Positions 19,340-27,682 of a stretch of 64,000 bases of DNA are shown in pieces. A program made the translations under genes and the position numbers. The DNA comes from Rhodoblastus sp963703385 (GTDB taxonomy: Bacteria; Pseudomonadota; Alphaproteobacteria; Rhizobiales; Beijerinckiaceae): contig OY969816.1 in the NCBI GenBank assembly GCA_963703385.1, positions 3,286,001-3,350,000 of the forward strand, in the 5' to 3' direction. The notes under the pieces were generated by a model. It was not told the origin of the DNA, searched no databases, and saw only the letters and a program-made list of their open reading frames with translations. Positions within the stretch are counted from its first letter, which is position 1. Each line of letters starts with the position of its first letter.

Positions 19340-20344
19340 CTAACCTCGGGGGCGTTCCTTGTACCAATCCACGAAGGCCTTCACGCCGGTTTCGACCGGC
19401 GTGGAGGGGCAATAGCCGGTCAGGGCCTGCAAGAGCGAAGGGTCGGCGTAAGTCGCCTCCATGTCGCCGGGCTGCATCGGCAGCAAATTCAGCGCCGCCT
19501 TGCGCCCGAGGCTTGTTTCGATCGCGCGGATGAATTCCATCAATCCGATCGGCGCGCCGCCCGCGATATTCACCACCCGCCACGGCGCGACCGGCGATAA
19601 GGTGTCTTCAGGCGAAGCGGAAGCAGGCAGATCGCCGGGGATGCAGGCGGAGAGGCGCAGGACGCCTTCTATAAGGTCATCGATGTAAGTGAAGTCGCGC
19701 TTCATTTTTCCGTGACCATAGACGTCGATCGGCCGGCCGCGCTCGATTGCCTCGACGAATTTGAACAAAGCCATATCGCGGCGTCCCCAGGGGCCATAGA
19801 CGGTGAAGGAACGAAAGCAAGTGGTCGGGATCCGCCACAGATGGGCGTAGGAATGCGACATCGCCTCATTGGCTTTCTTGGTCGCGGCATAGAGCGTCGC
19901 CGGCCAGTCGGTCCGCTGTTTTTCGGCATAGGGCATGACAGGATTGGCGCCATAGGTCGAACTCGTCGACGCCATCATCAAATGGCGCGGTTTCAGTTCG
20001 CGCGCGACCTCCAGCACGTTGAAGGCGCCGACCAGATTGCTTTCGACATAGGCGCGCGGATTTTCGAGGCTGTAACGCGCCCCGGCTTGGGCGGCGAGAT
20101 GGACGATCAATTCGGGCCGAAACGAATGCGCGGCCTCTCGCAGCTTGGCTATATCTTCCAGCATGCCCTCGATCGCGCGGAAGTTTTTCGACGCTGCGAG
20201 CAAATCATGACGGTCACGCTTGAGCTTGGGATCATCATGTGGCGTCATGCCGTCATAGCCGATGACGTCATCGCCTTCCGCCAGAAACCGACGCGCGAGA
20301 TGGAAGCCGATGAAGCCGGCGGTTCCGGTGATGAAAATCTTCAA
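19340..20344 (-). CDS. NAD-dependent epimerase, UDP-glucuronate 4-epimerase-like
   Basis: A 334-residue extended short-chain dehydrogenase/epimerase. The NAD-binding GTAGFIG is at residues 7-13, the catalytic YAATK (Y-x-x-x-K) is in the middle, and STSSTYG supplies the conserved serine/threonine. The RDFTYIDDLIEG and VYGPWGRRDMALFKF blocks fit UDP-glucuronate 4-epimerases, which make UDP-galacturonate for surface polysaccharides. AGGA lies upstream of the ATG. It stands alone, not in a polysaccharide cluster. Confidence 0.88.
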   Translation of the reverse strand: MKIFITGTAGFIGFHLARRFLAEGDDVIGYDGMTPHDDPKLKRDRHDLLAASKNFRAIEGMLEDIAKLREAAHSFRPELIVHLAAQAGARYSLENPRAYVESNLVGAFNVLEVARELKPRHLMMASTSSTYGANPVMPYAEKQRTDWPATLYAATKKANEAMSHSYAHLWRIPTTCFRSFTVYGPWGRRDMALFKFVEAIERGRPIDVYGHGKMKRDFTYIDDLIEGVLRLSACIPGDLPASASPEDTLSPVAPWRVVNIAGGAPIGLMEFIRAIETSLGRKAALNLLPMQPGDMEATYADPSLLQALTGYCPSTPVETGVKAFVDWYKERPRG

Positions 20345-20470
20345 GGCGATGTCCTAAAGCCGAGCAAAACCGCAAATTGGCGTCAAGATCCGACGAAGAT
20401 TAAAGCCTTTTGACCCGTACCGCGAGCGCAGCGTCCAATGGTCGCACGTTGGTGAGGACCAAAGGACGAC

Positions 20471-20497
20471 AAAAAAGCCGGACCTTTCGGCCCGGCT
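20471..20497 (-). terminator. Intrinsic terminator of the ydcH gene
   Basis: Read on the minus strand, a nine-base-pair stem (AGCCGGGCC / GGTCCGGCT, one G-T pair) closes a GAAA tetraloop (plus-strand 20476-20497) and is followed by six Ts (20471-20476). This is a textbook Rho-independent terminator placed about 25 bp behind the ydcH stop. Confidence 0.85.
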
Positions 20498-20522
20498 ATT
20501 TTTGCATTCCATGAAAACGATT

Positions 20523-20711
20523 TTAGTGAACCATTTCCTTTTCTGCTGCTTGCCGAAGTTTCGCAATTTCGTCCTTCAACACCAATTTGCGTCGCTTAAG
20601 CTCATGCACTTTGAGCTCGTCAACGGAGGGGTGGAGCTCTTCCTTCTCGATCTCCCTTTCAAGCGCCATATGGCGGCGTTCGAGTTCGGTGAGATGGCTT
20701 TGCAAGGACAT
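20523..20711 (-). CDS. YdcH family (DUF465) protein
   Basis: A 62-residue helical protein (MSLQSHLTELERRHMALERE..) rich in Lys/Glu with the LKRRKLVLKDEIAKL heptad pattern of the YdcH/DUF465 family, probably a two-helix coiled coil. An AGGAG six bases upstream fixes the ATG at 20711 rather than the TTG at 20717. A second family member is encoded divergently about 275 bp away, and purE-purK follow, an arrangement common in Rhizobiales. Function unknown. Confidence 0.88.
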   Translation of the reverse strand: MSLQSHLTELERRHMALEREIEKEELHPSVDELKVHELKRRKLVLKDEIAKLRQAAEKEMVH

Positions 20712-20985
20712 GCGCAACTCCTATCGATGCTTGAACGACAAGATTGTGACACGAAGCGGGGAACGCGCAAGAGGGAAAATTTTTGGCGCCCCGACTGGTT
20801 ACGAGAAGGGATTCGCAGCAAGCGCCTGCAAAATATGTCGAAGGCGCGCTTCGCGTTCGCGAAACGGACAACGGAACGGCTTGACTTTTGGGCGTCGCCA
20901 TCTTGGCCTTGCCCTCGGAGCGCGTCGCGGACATAATCCGGCGCACGGCGCGAGGGCGCCCAAAAAAACTGCCCAGCGGTTTTCG

Positions 20986-21204
20986 ATGTCCAAAGAACTG
21001 AGCCAGGACGAACGGGCCGAATTCGCCATCGAAGTCGAACGCTTGCGTCAGGAACATCGCGACATGGACGCCGCCATCGATGCACTGACGTCGGTTGGAG
21101 CCGGCGACCGCCTCCAGTTGCAGCGTCTGAAAAAGCGCAAGCTGATGCTGCGCGATCGGATCACCTTTCTCGAAGACGCGCTTACTCCCGACATCATCGC
21201 CTGA
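20986..21204 (+). CDS. YdcH family (DUF465) protein, second copy
   Basis: A 72-residue protein with the same architecture as its divergent neighbour: LRQEHRDMDAAIDAL, then RLKKRKLMLRDRITFLED, the diagnostic DUF465 motif. The true start is the internal ATG at 20986; the longer frame upstream is not conserved. It precedes purE with a 13-bp inverted repeat between them. Confidence 0.88.
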   Translation: MSKELSQDERAEFAIEVERLRQEHRDMDAAIDALTSVGAGDRLQLQRLKKRKLMLRDRITFLEDALTPDIIA

Positions 21205-21225
21205 AATCCTTCGCACCCGCCGGCA

Positions 21226-21257
21226 ATTTTGGCGAAAAGCGGGATTTTCGCCAAAAT
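21226..21257. promoter_or_regulatory. 13-bp perfect inverted repeat between ydcH and purE
   Basis: Arms ATTTTGGCGAAAA (21226-21238) and TTTTCGCCAAAAT (21245-21257) are fully complementary around a six-base loop GCGGGA. No T-run follows directly, so it is a weak terminator at best; it could also be an operator or mRNA structure for purE-purK, whose GTG start is 65 bp downstream. Confidence 0.6.
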
Positions 21258-21321
21258 CGCGCTTTCCCTTTTCAACGCGGCGCTTTAGACCGTCGCCTTC
21301 CCGAAGCCGCGAGGCCGAAAC

Positions 21322-21819
21322 GTGCCAAAAAGTTCTCCCTCCGTCGCGATCATCATGGGCAGCCAGTCCGACTGGGCGACCATGCGCCACGCCAAGGATA
21401 CGCTGGAGACGCTCGGCGTCGCGACCGAGGCGCGCATCGTCTCGGCGCACCGTACTCCGGATCGGCTGGTCGAATTCGCCAAAGGCGCGCGCGAGGCGGG
21501 ATTCAAGGTCATCATTGCCGGAGCGGGCGGCGCCGCACATCTGCCGGGCATGACCGCCGCCATGACGCCTCTGCCGGTGCTGGGCGTGCCGGTCGAGTCC
21601 AAGGCGCTGTCAGGCGTCAACTCGCTCTATTCCATCGTGCAGATGCCGGGAGGCGTGCCCGTGGGGACGCTGGCGATTGGCAAGGCAGGGGCGATCAACG
21701 CCGCTTTGCTCGCGGCGTCTATTCTCGCCCTCAACGACGACAAGCTCGCAGCGAGGCTCGACGCCTGGCGCGCGAAACAAACGGCGGGGGTCGCGGAGCG
21801 GCCCGACGGCCATGATTGA
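21322..21819 (+). CDS. purE: N5-carboxyaminoimidazole ribonucleotide mutase
   Basis: A 165-residue class I PurE with the nucleotide-binding IMGSQSDW, SAHRTP and AGAGGAAHLPGM motifs. It rearranges N5-CAIR to CAIR in purine synthesis. GTG start at 21322. Its last eight bases overlap purK, whose product makes the substrate, so the two are coupled. Confidence 0.97.
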   Translation: MPKSSPSVAIIMGSQSDWATMRHAKDTLETLGVATEARIVSAHRTPDRLVEFAKGAREAGFKVIIAGAGGAAHLPGMTAAMTPLPVLGVPVESKALSGVNSLYSIVQMPGGVPVGTLAIGKAGAINAALLAASILALNDDKLAARLDAWRAKQTAGVAERPDGHD

Positions 21820-22924
21820 GAAGAAATTGGCGCCAGGCGCGCGGATCGGCATTGTCGGCGGCGGCCAGCTTGGCCGCATGCTGGCGCTCGCGGCGCCGCG
21901 CCTCGGTCTGTCCTGCCACATTTACACCGATCGCAAGGACGACCCCGCGATCGAGATCGCCGCCGCCTCCACAATCGCGCCCTATGACGACGAACACGCG
22001 CTCTCCGGCTTCGCCGCGGCGGTCGATGTCATCACTTATGAATTTGAGAACATTCCCGCCAAGTCCGCTGAATTTCTCAACGCGATCAAGCCGGTGCGGC
22101 CTTCGCCGGCCGTGTTGGCGTTGACGCAGGACCGGCTGGTCGAGAAAAATTTCGTCTCAAGCCTGGGAATCGAGGTCGCGCCTTTCGCCCAAGTCGACGA
22201 CGCCGGGGCGCTCGCCCGCGCCATAGCCCAGATCGGACGGCCGTCGATCCTCAAAACCCGGCGCTTCGGCTACGACGGCAAGGGCCAGACCTTGATCCGC
22301 GAGGGCTCGGACCTCGCCGTCGCCTTCCGTTCGCTCGGCGGCCAGCCGTGCATCCTCGAAGGCTTCGTGCCCTTCGTCTGCGAGGTCTCGGTGGTGGCGT
22401 CGCGGGGCCTAGACGGAGATTTCGTCGCCTGGGACGTCGGTCTCAACACCCATGAACACCATATTCTCGCCAAGACCGAAGTTCCGGCCCCGATCGGCGA
22501 CGATTTGCGCGCGCGCGCGCACGAAAAGGCGATGAAGATCGCCGAGGCGCTTGATTATGTTGGGGTCTTGGCGGTGGAAATGTTCCTGGTCTCGACCCCG
22601 TCGGGTAAAAGGTTACTGGTCAACGAGATCGCGCCGAGGGTCCATAATTCCGGCCATTGGACGCTCGACGGCGCTGCGACCTCTCAATTCGAGCAGCATG
22701 CTCGCGCAGTTTGTGGCTTTCCGCTCGGCGTCGCCCGCGCACATGGCCCTGTCGAGATGATCAATCTGATCGGCGACGACATTTTCCGCTGGCGCGAATT
22801 TTTGGGCGTTCCCGGCGCCTGCCTGCATGTCTACGGCAAATCAGAAGCCCGGCCGGGACGCAAGATGGGCCATGTGACGATTCTGAAAGGCGCGGAACGT
22901 GACGGCGGCGATCCGCCGCGCTAA
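21812..22924 (+). CDS. purK: N5-carboxyaminoimidazole ribonucleotide synthase
   Basis: A 370-residue ATP-grasp enzyme beginning MIEKKLAPGARIGIVGGGQL. The GGGQLGRM nucleotide-site motif, the KTRRFGYDGKGQ loop and EIAPRVHNSGHWT active-site block are all present. It carboxylates AIR with bicarbonate and ATP. The ATG lies inside the end of purE. Downstream thrC follows after 29 bp on the same strand. Confidence 0.97.
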   Translation: MIEKKLAPGARIGIVGGGQLGRMLALAAPRLGLSCHIYTDRKDDPAIEIAAASTIAPYDDEHALSGFAAAVDVITYEFENIPAKSAEFLNAIKPVRPSPAVLALTQDRLVEKNFVSSLGIEVAPFAQVDDAGALARAIAQIGRPSILKTRRFGYDGKGQTLIREGSDLAVAFRSLGGQPCILEGFVPFVCEVSVVASRGLDGDFVAWDVGLNTHEHHILAKTEVPAPIGDDLRARAHEKAMKIAEALDYVGVLAVEMFLVSTPSGKRLLVNEIAPRVHNSGHWTLDGAATSQFEQHARAVCGFPLGVARAHGPVEMINLIGDDIFRWREFLGVPGACLHVYGKSEARPGRKMGHVTILKGAERDGGDPPR

Positions 22925-22953
22925 AAGGCCAGAAATCTCATCGGAAGGCACCA

Positions 22954-24372
22954 GTGGTCTATATCTCGACACGCGGCGAAGCGCCCAAAATCTCCTTCAC
23001 CGAGGCCCTGCTCGCGGGCCTCGCCTCCGATGGCGGCCTCTATGTTCCGGAGGCCATGCCGCGCCTTTCGATCGAAGAAATACGCGGCTTTGCCGGAAAG
23101 CCTTATGTGGAGGTCGCCGAGACGGTCATTTCGCCCTTTCTCGAAGGGGCGCTCCCGGCGCCGGATTTTCGGGCGATGCTGGAAGCCGCCTACAAGAATT
23201 TCCGGCACAAGGCGGTGACGCCGCTCACCCAGATCGACGATAATCTTTTCGTGCTTGAGCTGTTCCACGGGCCGACGCTCGCCTTCAAGGATGTGGCGAT
23301 GCAATTGCTCGGCCGGCTGATGGACCGCGCCTTGAGGGCGTGCGGACAACGCGCCACCATCGTCGGCGCGACCTCGGGCGACACCGGCGCGGCCGCGATC
23401 GAGGCGTTTCGCGGTCTCGATCGGGTCGACGTCTTCATCCTGTATCCCCATGGCCGCGTCTCCGACGTGCAGCGCCGCCAGATGACCACGGTCGCGGCCG
23501 ACAATGTGCATGTGATCGCGCTCGAAGGAACCTTCGACGACGCGCAGGGAATGTTGAAGAGCTTTTTCCGCGACCAGGCCCTGCGCGAGGAGTTCGGCCT
23601 TTCGGGTGTAAATTCGATCAATTTCGCCCGTGTCGTTGCACAGATGGTCTATTATTTCACCTCCGCCGCAGTTTTGGGCGGACCGCTGCGCAAAATCTCC
23701 TTCACCGTGCCGACCGGAAATTTCGGCGACATTCTCGCCGGCTACATGGCCAAACAGATGGGCCTGCCGGTTGAAAAACTGATCGTAGCGACCAATTCGA
23801 ACGACATTCTCGCCCGTGCGCTTTCCGATGGCCGCTATGAGGTGCGCGGGGTCAACGTAACGCAATCGCCGTCGATGGACATTCAGGTTTCCTCCAATTT
23901 CGAGCGCCTGCTGTTCGACGCCGTCGATCGCGACCCGGCGGCGCTCCGCCGCCTGATGGCCAGCCTCGACCAATCGGGCGCCTTTGAGATCCCGCCTGCC
24001 GCGCTGGCGAAAATCCGCGCCGAATTCGCCGCAGGCAGCACGAGCGAGGCAGAGACCTCGGCCGAGATCGCCCGGACCTGGCGCGAATGCGAAGTCCTGC
24101 TGGATCCCCACACCGCTGTCGCCGTTCATGTGGCGCGCAAGAATCTGGCGCGCGATCCCTCGACCCCCATGGTGGCGCTCGGCACGGCCCATCCGGCCAA
24201 ATTCCCGGACGCGGTGCGCGCGGCGACAGGCGTCTCCGCGCCCTTGCCAGCCCATCTCGCCGATCTTTTCGAGCGCCGGGAGCGGTTCGACGTGTTGCCG
24301 AATGATGCAGAGGCCGTGACCCGCTTCATTCGCGCCCGCGCCCGCGTCGTGACCGAAAAACGTGGTGTTTGA
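22954..24372 (+). CDS. thrC: Threonine synthase
   Basis: A 472-residue PLP enzyme of the long proteobacterial type. LELFHGPTLAFKDVAMQ holds the PLP lysine, GATSGDTGAAA and PTGNFGDILAGY bind phosphate and substrate. It converts O-phosphohomoserine to threonine. Starts at GTG. The M16 peptidase gene begins three bases after its stop, a thrC-M16 pair that is frequent in alphaproteobacteria. Confidence 0.96.
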   Translation: MVYISTRGEAPKISFTEALLAGLASDGGLYVPEAMPRLSIEEIRGFAGKPYVEVAETVISPFLEGALPAPDFRAMLEAAYKNFRHKAVTPLTQIDDNLFVLELFHGPTLAFKDVAMQLLGRLMDRALRACGQRATIVGATSGDTGAAAIEAFRGLDRVDVFILYPHGRVSDVQRRQMTTVAADNVHVIALEGTFDDAQGMLKSFFRDQALREEFGLSGVNSINFARVVAQMVYYFTSAAVLGGPLRKISFTVPTGNFGDILAGYMAKQMGLPVEKLIVATNSNDILARALSDGRYEVRGVNVTQSPSMDIQVSSNFERLLFDAVDRDPAALRRLMASLDQSGAFEIPPAALAKIRAEFAAGSTSEAETSAEIARTWRECEVLLDPHTAVAVHVARKNLARDPSTPMVALGTAHPAKFPDAVRAATGVSAPLPAHLADLFERRERFDVLPNDAEAVTRFIRARARVVTEKRGV

Positions 24373-24375
24373 ATT

Positions 24376-25638
24376 TTGGCGATTGAATCGAGCGAACTTG
24401 CTTCCGGCCTGCGCGTCGTCACTGACGCCATGCCGGCGTTGGAAACCGCCTCGCTCGGCGTTTTTGTCTCCGCCGGCTCGCGCAACGAGCGCGAGACGGA
24501 ACAGGGCCTATCGCATCTGCTCGAACATATGGCCTTCAAGGGCACGCGGCGGCGCAACGCCCGCGCCATAGCCGAGGCGATCGAGAGCGCCGGGGGCGAC
24601 CTCAACGCCGCCACCGGGGTCGAGAGCACAGCCTTCTATGCCCGGGTCCTGCGCGAGGATTGCGGCCTGGCGCTCGACGTGCTTGCCGACATTCTGACCG
24701 AGAGCCTGTTCGACCCGATGGAGCTCGAGCGCGAGAAAGACGTGATTCTTCAGGAGATCGCCGCCCTGCAGGACACGCCGGATGATCTGGTCATGGACCT
24801 GTTCAACGCCGCCGCCTTCCCCGGACAGGCGATCGGCCGCGCCATTCTCGGGACGCCGAAGACGGTGAGCGGCTTCGACCGCGCCGCCGTGAAAGCCTAT
24901 CTCGGGCGCCATTATGGCCCGCGCGCCATGGTGGTCGCCGCCGCCGGCGCGGTTGATCACACGCAGGTGCGCGACGAAGCGGAGCGTCTGTTCGCTCGGC
25001 TCCCCGCCGCGCCAGCCATGGTTATGCCGGCCGCAGCCTATGTCGGCGGCGAGGCTCTGGTCGGAAAAAAGCTCGAACAAACGCAGGTGGTCATTGGCTT
25101 CGAGGGGCGGGCCTATACAGATCCACAAAATTACGCCGCCCATCTCTTCGCCAATGCATTGGGCGGCGGCATGGCCTCGCCATTGTTCCAGGAGGTTCGC
25201 GAAAAGCGCGGCATCGCCTATTCCATATCCGCCTTCCATTGGTCCTTCCTCGATTCAGGCCTGTTCGGTTTCGAGGCCGCGACCTCGGCGCGCAAGACCC
25301 GCGAACTCGTCCAGGTGGGGTTAGCCTGTCTCGCGGAAGCCACCCATCGCCTTGAGGAAGCCGACCTCGTTCGCGCCAAGGCCCAGACCAAGCTCGGCCT
25401 GTTGACGGCGCTCGAAAGCTCTTCGGCGCGGGCGGAACAGATTGCCCGCCAAATCAAGATTTTCGGGCGGGTCCTGACCCGCGAGGAGATGATCGGGCGG
25501 ATCGACGCCCTTAGCCTCGACGAGGTCCGCGCCGCCGGCGCCGCCATGCTGCGCTCGCCTCCGACCGTCGCAATACTGGGCGGCGCCAGCAAGGCGCCCG
25601 GCGCGGCGGAGGTCGCAGCGCAACTTGCCGGAGTTTAG
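24376..25638 (+). CDS. M16 family zinc peptidase (mitochondrial processing peptidase-like)
   Basis: A 420-residue pitrilysin-family peptidase with the inverted zinc motif H47-L-L-E50-H51 and the downstream ExxxE region (EREKDVILQEI). A C-terminal M16 half (LFANALGGGMASPLFQEVREKRG) is present. It is the bacterial counterpart of the mitochondrial processing peptidase beta subunit; natural substrates are poorly known. It starts at TTG directly behind thrC and no better start exists before SSELASGLRVVTD. Confidence 0.92.
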   Translation: MAIESSELASGLRVVTDAMPALETASLGVFVSAGSRNERETEQGLSHLLEHMAFKGTRRRNARAIAEAIESAGGDLNAATGVESTAFYARVLREDCGLALDVLADILTESLFDPMELEREKDVILQEIAALQDTPDDLVMDLFNAAAFPGQAIGRAILGTPKTVSGFDRAAVKAYLGRHYGPRAMVVAAAGAVDHTQVRDEAERLFARLPAAPAMVMPAAAYVGGEALVGKKLEQTQVVIGFEGRAYTDPQNYAAHLFANALGGGMASPLFQEVREKRGIAYSISAFHWSFLDSGLFGFEAATSARKTRELVQVGLACLAEATHRLEEADLVRAKAQTKLGLLTALESSSARAEQIARQIKIFGRVLTREEMIGRIDALSLDEVRAAGAAMLRSPPTVAILGGASKAPGAAEVAAQLAGV

Positions 25639-25758
25639 CCTGCAGTTCTCAAACGGGACTGGCCCCGGGTGAGCAATGCGCGCTCGCCGGGGGCGGTCGA
25701 AAGTCATATCCATTCGTGCTAATCAGGCGCGTCTCCCGCTCGCGCCTGTGAATCCGCC

Positions 25759-26379
25759 ATGAGTTTTTTTGGATTTTCGCGAAAGAAGACTTCTTCCAGC
25801 CGCATTGATGGCGAAGGCCTCTATCTGCGGCGGGCGTCGATGGGTGATTTCGACGCCTGGCGACTGCTGCGCGGTGAAAGCCGTTCATTTTTGACGCCTT
25901 GGGAGCCAACGTGGCCGCTCGACGATCTCACCAGAACCGCCTTCCACCGCCGCGTCCAGCGTCAGGACCGCGAGCGGGCCGAAGACGAAGCCTATGGCTA
26001 CCTGATTTTCCGCTCCAGCGACGACGCCTTGCTTGGCGGAATCACGCTTGGAAATATGCGGCGAGGCGTCGCTCAATGCGGGACGCTCGGCTATTGGATG
26101 GGCGAGAAATATGCCGGGAAGGGCTTTATGACCAAGGCAGCGCGCGCCTTGCTGCGCCATGCCTTTCTCGAAATGGGCCTACATCGGGTCGAAGCCGCCT
26201 GCGCTCCCGACAACGAGCGCTCGCGCCGCCTGCTGGAACGGCTCGGCTTCCAGCGCGAGGGCTTCGCCCGCGCCTATCTCCTGATTGACGGCGCGTGGCA
26301 GGACCATTTGCTTTTCGCAATGCTGGAGCGCGATTTCCTGCGCCAAGACAACACCGGAGACGCCACGCCGAAGGCTTGA
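25759..26379 (+). CDS. GNAT family N-acetyltransferase (RimJ/RimL-like)
   Basis: A 206-residue protein with the GNAT fold: LRRASMGDFDAW near the start, the acetyl-CoA loop around GYWMGEKYAGKGFMTKAARALL, and APDNERSRRLLERLGFQREG at the C-terminal side. It resembles the ribosomal-protein alanine acetyltransferases. The substrate is unknown. An IS630-type element has inserted about 85 bp behind its stop. Confidence 0.88.
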   Translation: MSFFGFSRKKTSSSRIDGEGLYLRRASMGDFDAWRLLRGESRSFLTPWEPTWPLDDLTRTAFHRRVQRQDRERAEDEAYGYLIFRSSDDALLGGITLGNMRRGVAQCGTLGYWMGEKYAGKGFMTKAARALLRHAFLEMGLHRVEAACAPDNERSRRLLERLGFQREGFARAYLLIDGAWQDHLLFAMLERDFLRQDNTGDATPKA

Positions 26380-26465
26380 GGCGCCACCTCGTCTTGCGAG
26401 CGGTTGGCGCATGCCAGAGCGAGCGCCCCTCAGCACCGCGGTGCGGTTGCCGTAAGCCAGAGCTA

Positions 26466-27527
26466 GAGCATTCCCCGCATGTTCTGACTCGCATTTTTGA
26501 CGAGGTGGGATTCCCTTATGCTCAGGAATGAGCGAATCTGCGCTTCTCTCTGATTTGGGGGCGCAAGATGTCGCGAGGCCATTCCTTCGATCTGCGTAAG
26601 CGTGTGATTGCGTTGGTTGAAGGAGGGGTGTCGCGGCGGGCTGCGGCGCGGCAATTGTTGGTTTCTGAATCGTCGGCGATAAAGTGGTTCAGGCGCTTTA
26701 AAGAGACGGGCAGCTTTGCTGAAAAGCCCGGCAAGAAAGCGAGGCCATCACCGCTGGACGCCCATGCGGAATGGTTGTTGGCTTTGGTCTCCCGCCAACC
26801 CGACCTCACGCTAGCCGAGATTGAAGTCTCGTCTTCTGGAAGAGCTTCATTGCAAAACCACAGACAGCTCGATCGCGCGGTTTTTTCAGCGCCACAAACT
26901 CAGCTATAAAAAAAACGCTGCACGCCAGCGAGCAGCACCGGGAAGACGTGGCCAAGGCGCGCGAAGAATGGAAAGAGGCGCAACTGGCGCTTGATCCGGA
27001 CAAACTGGTTTTCGTCGATGAAACCGGCACAAACACCCAGATGACGCGCACGCGTGGACGCTGCCAAAAGGGCAAGCGTCTGGTCGATTACGCGCCGCAT
27101 GGGCACTGGAAAACAACGACCTTCGTGGCCGGGTTGCGCAATGACGCCATCACCGCACCCTTGGTTGTCGATCGGCCGATGAACGGCGTGATCTTCCAAG
27201 CCTGGCTTGAGCAGAACCTCGCGCCAACCCTGACCGAAGGCGACATTGTCGTCATGGACAACCTGCCGGCTCACAAGGTTGCAGGCGTGCGCACGATCAT
27301 CGAAAGCACGGGCGCCAGGCTGCTGTATCTGCCGCCATATTCGCCTGATCTCAATCCCATCGAGATGATGTTCGCCAAGCTCAAGGCCCTGCTGCGAAAA
27401 GCCAAGGAAAGAACCGTCGATAAACTATGGGACCGCATCGGCGCCATCCTCGACGAGTTCAGCCCACCAGAATGCTCAAATTATTTCCGACATGATGGCT
27501 ATGGATCATGTTAGCCGGGGAATGCTC
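26466..27527 (+). mobile_element. IS630-family insertion sequence, copy 1 (decayed)
   Basis: A 1062-bp element flanked by TA dinucleotides (26464-26465 and 27528-27529), the IS630 target. Its ends are inverted repeats GAGCATTCCCCG (26466-26477) and CGGGGAATGCTC (27516-27527), a perfect 12-bp match. It contains one transposase gene with two frame breaks. The insertion separates the GNAT gene from the GGDEF-EAL gene without visibly disrupting either. Confidence 0.92.
26568..27514 (+). pseudogene. IS630-family transposase, frameshifted
   Basis: The N-terminal part (26568-26826) encodes the helix-turn-helix region (RKRVIALVEGGVSRRAAARQL). The DDE part (from about 26915) is complete: VDETG, MDNLPAHK and YSPDLNPIEMMF give the catalytic D, D, E. 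Between them the family sequence (RLLEELHCKTTDSS..FFQRHKLSYKK) lies in a third frame, so two frame changes are needed: one near 26827-26830 and one at an eight-A run (26908-26915). The second might be a slippage site; the first makes this copy probably inactive. Confidence 0.88.
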
Positions 27528-27682
27528 TAGCGTCAAAAAATGGCCACAGATCCGACATCTGACTGGGGCACGCGGAGAGCCTCGCTGGCCGGCCATTTCC
27601 GGGCTAGGCAATCGCGGCGAGATTTGCGAAAACCCTTGTGGCCTTATAAAGCCGCTCTAACAAGATCCCGCCCAAAGGTCGC

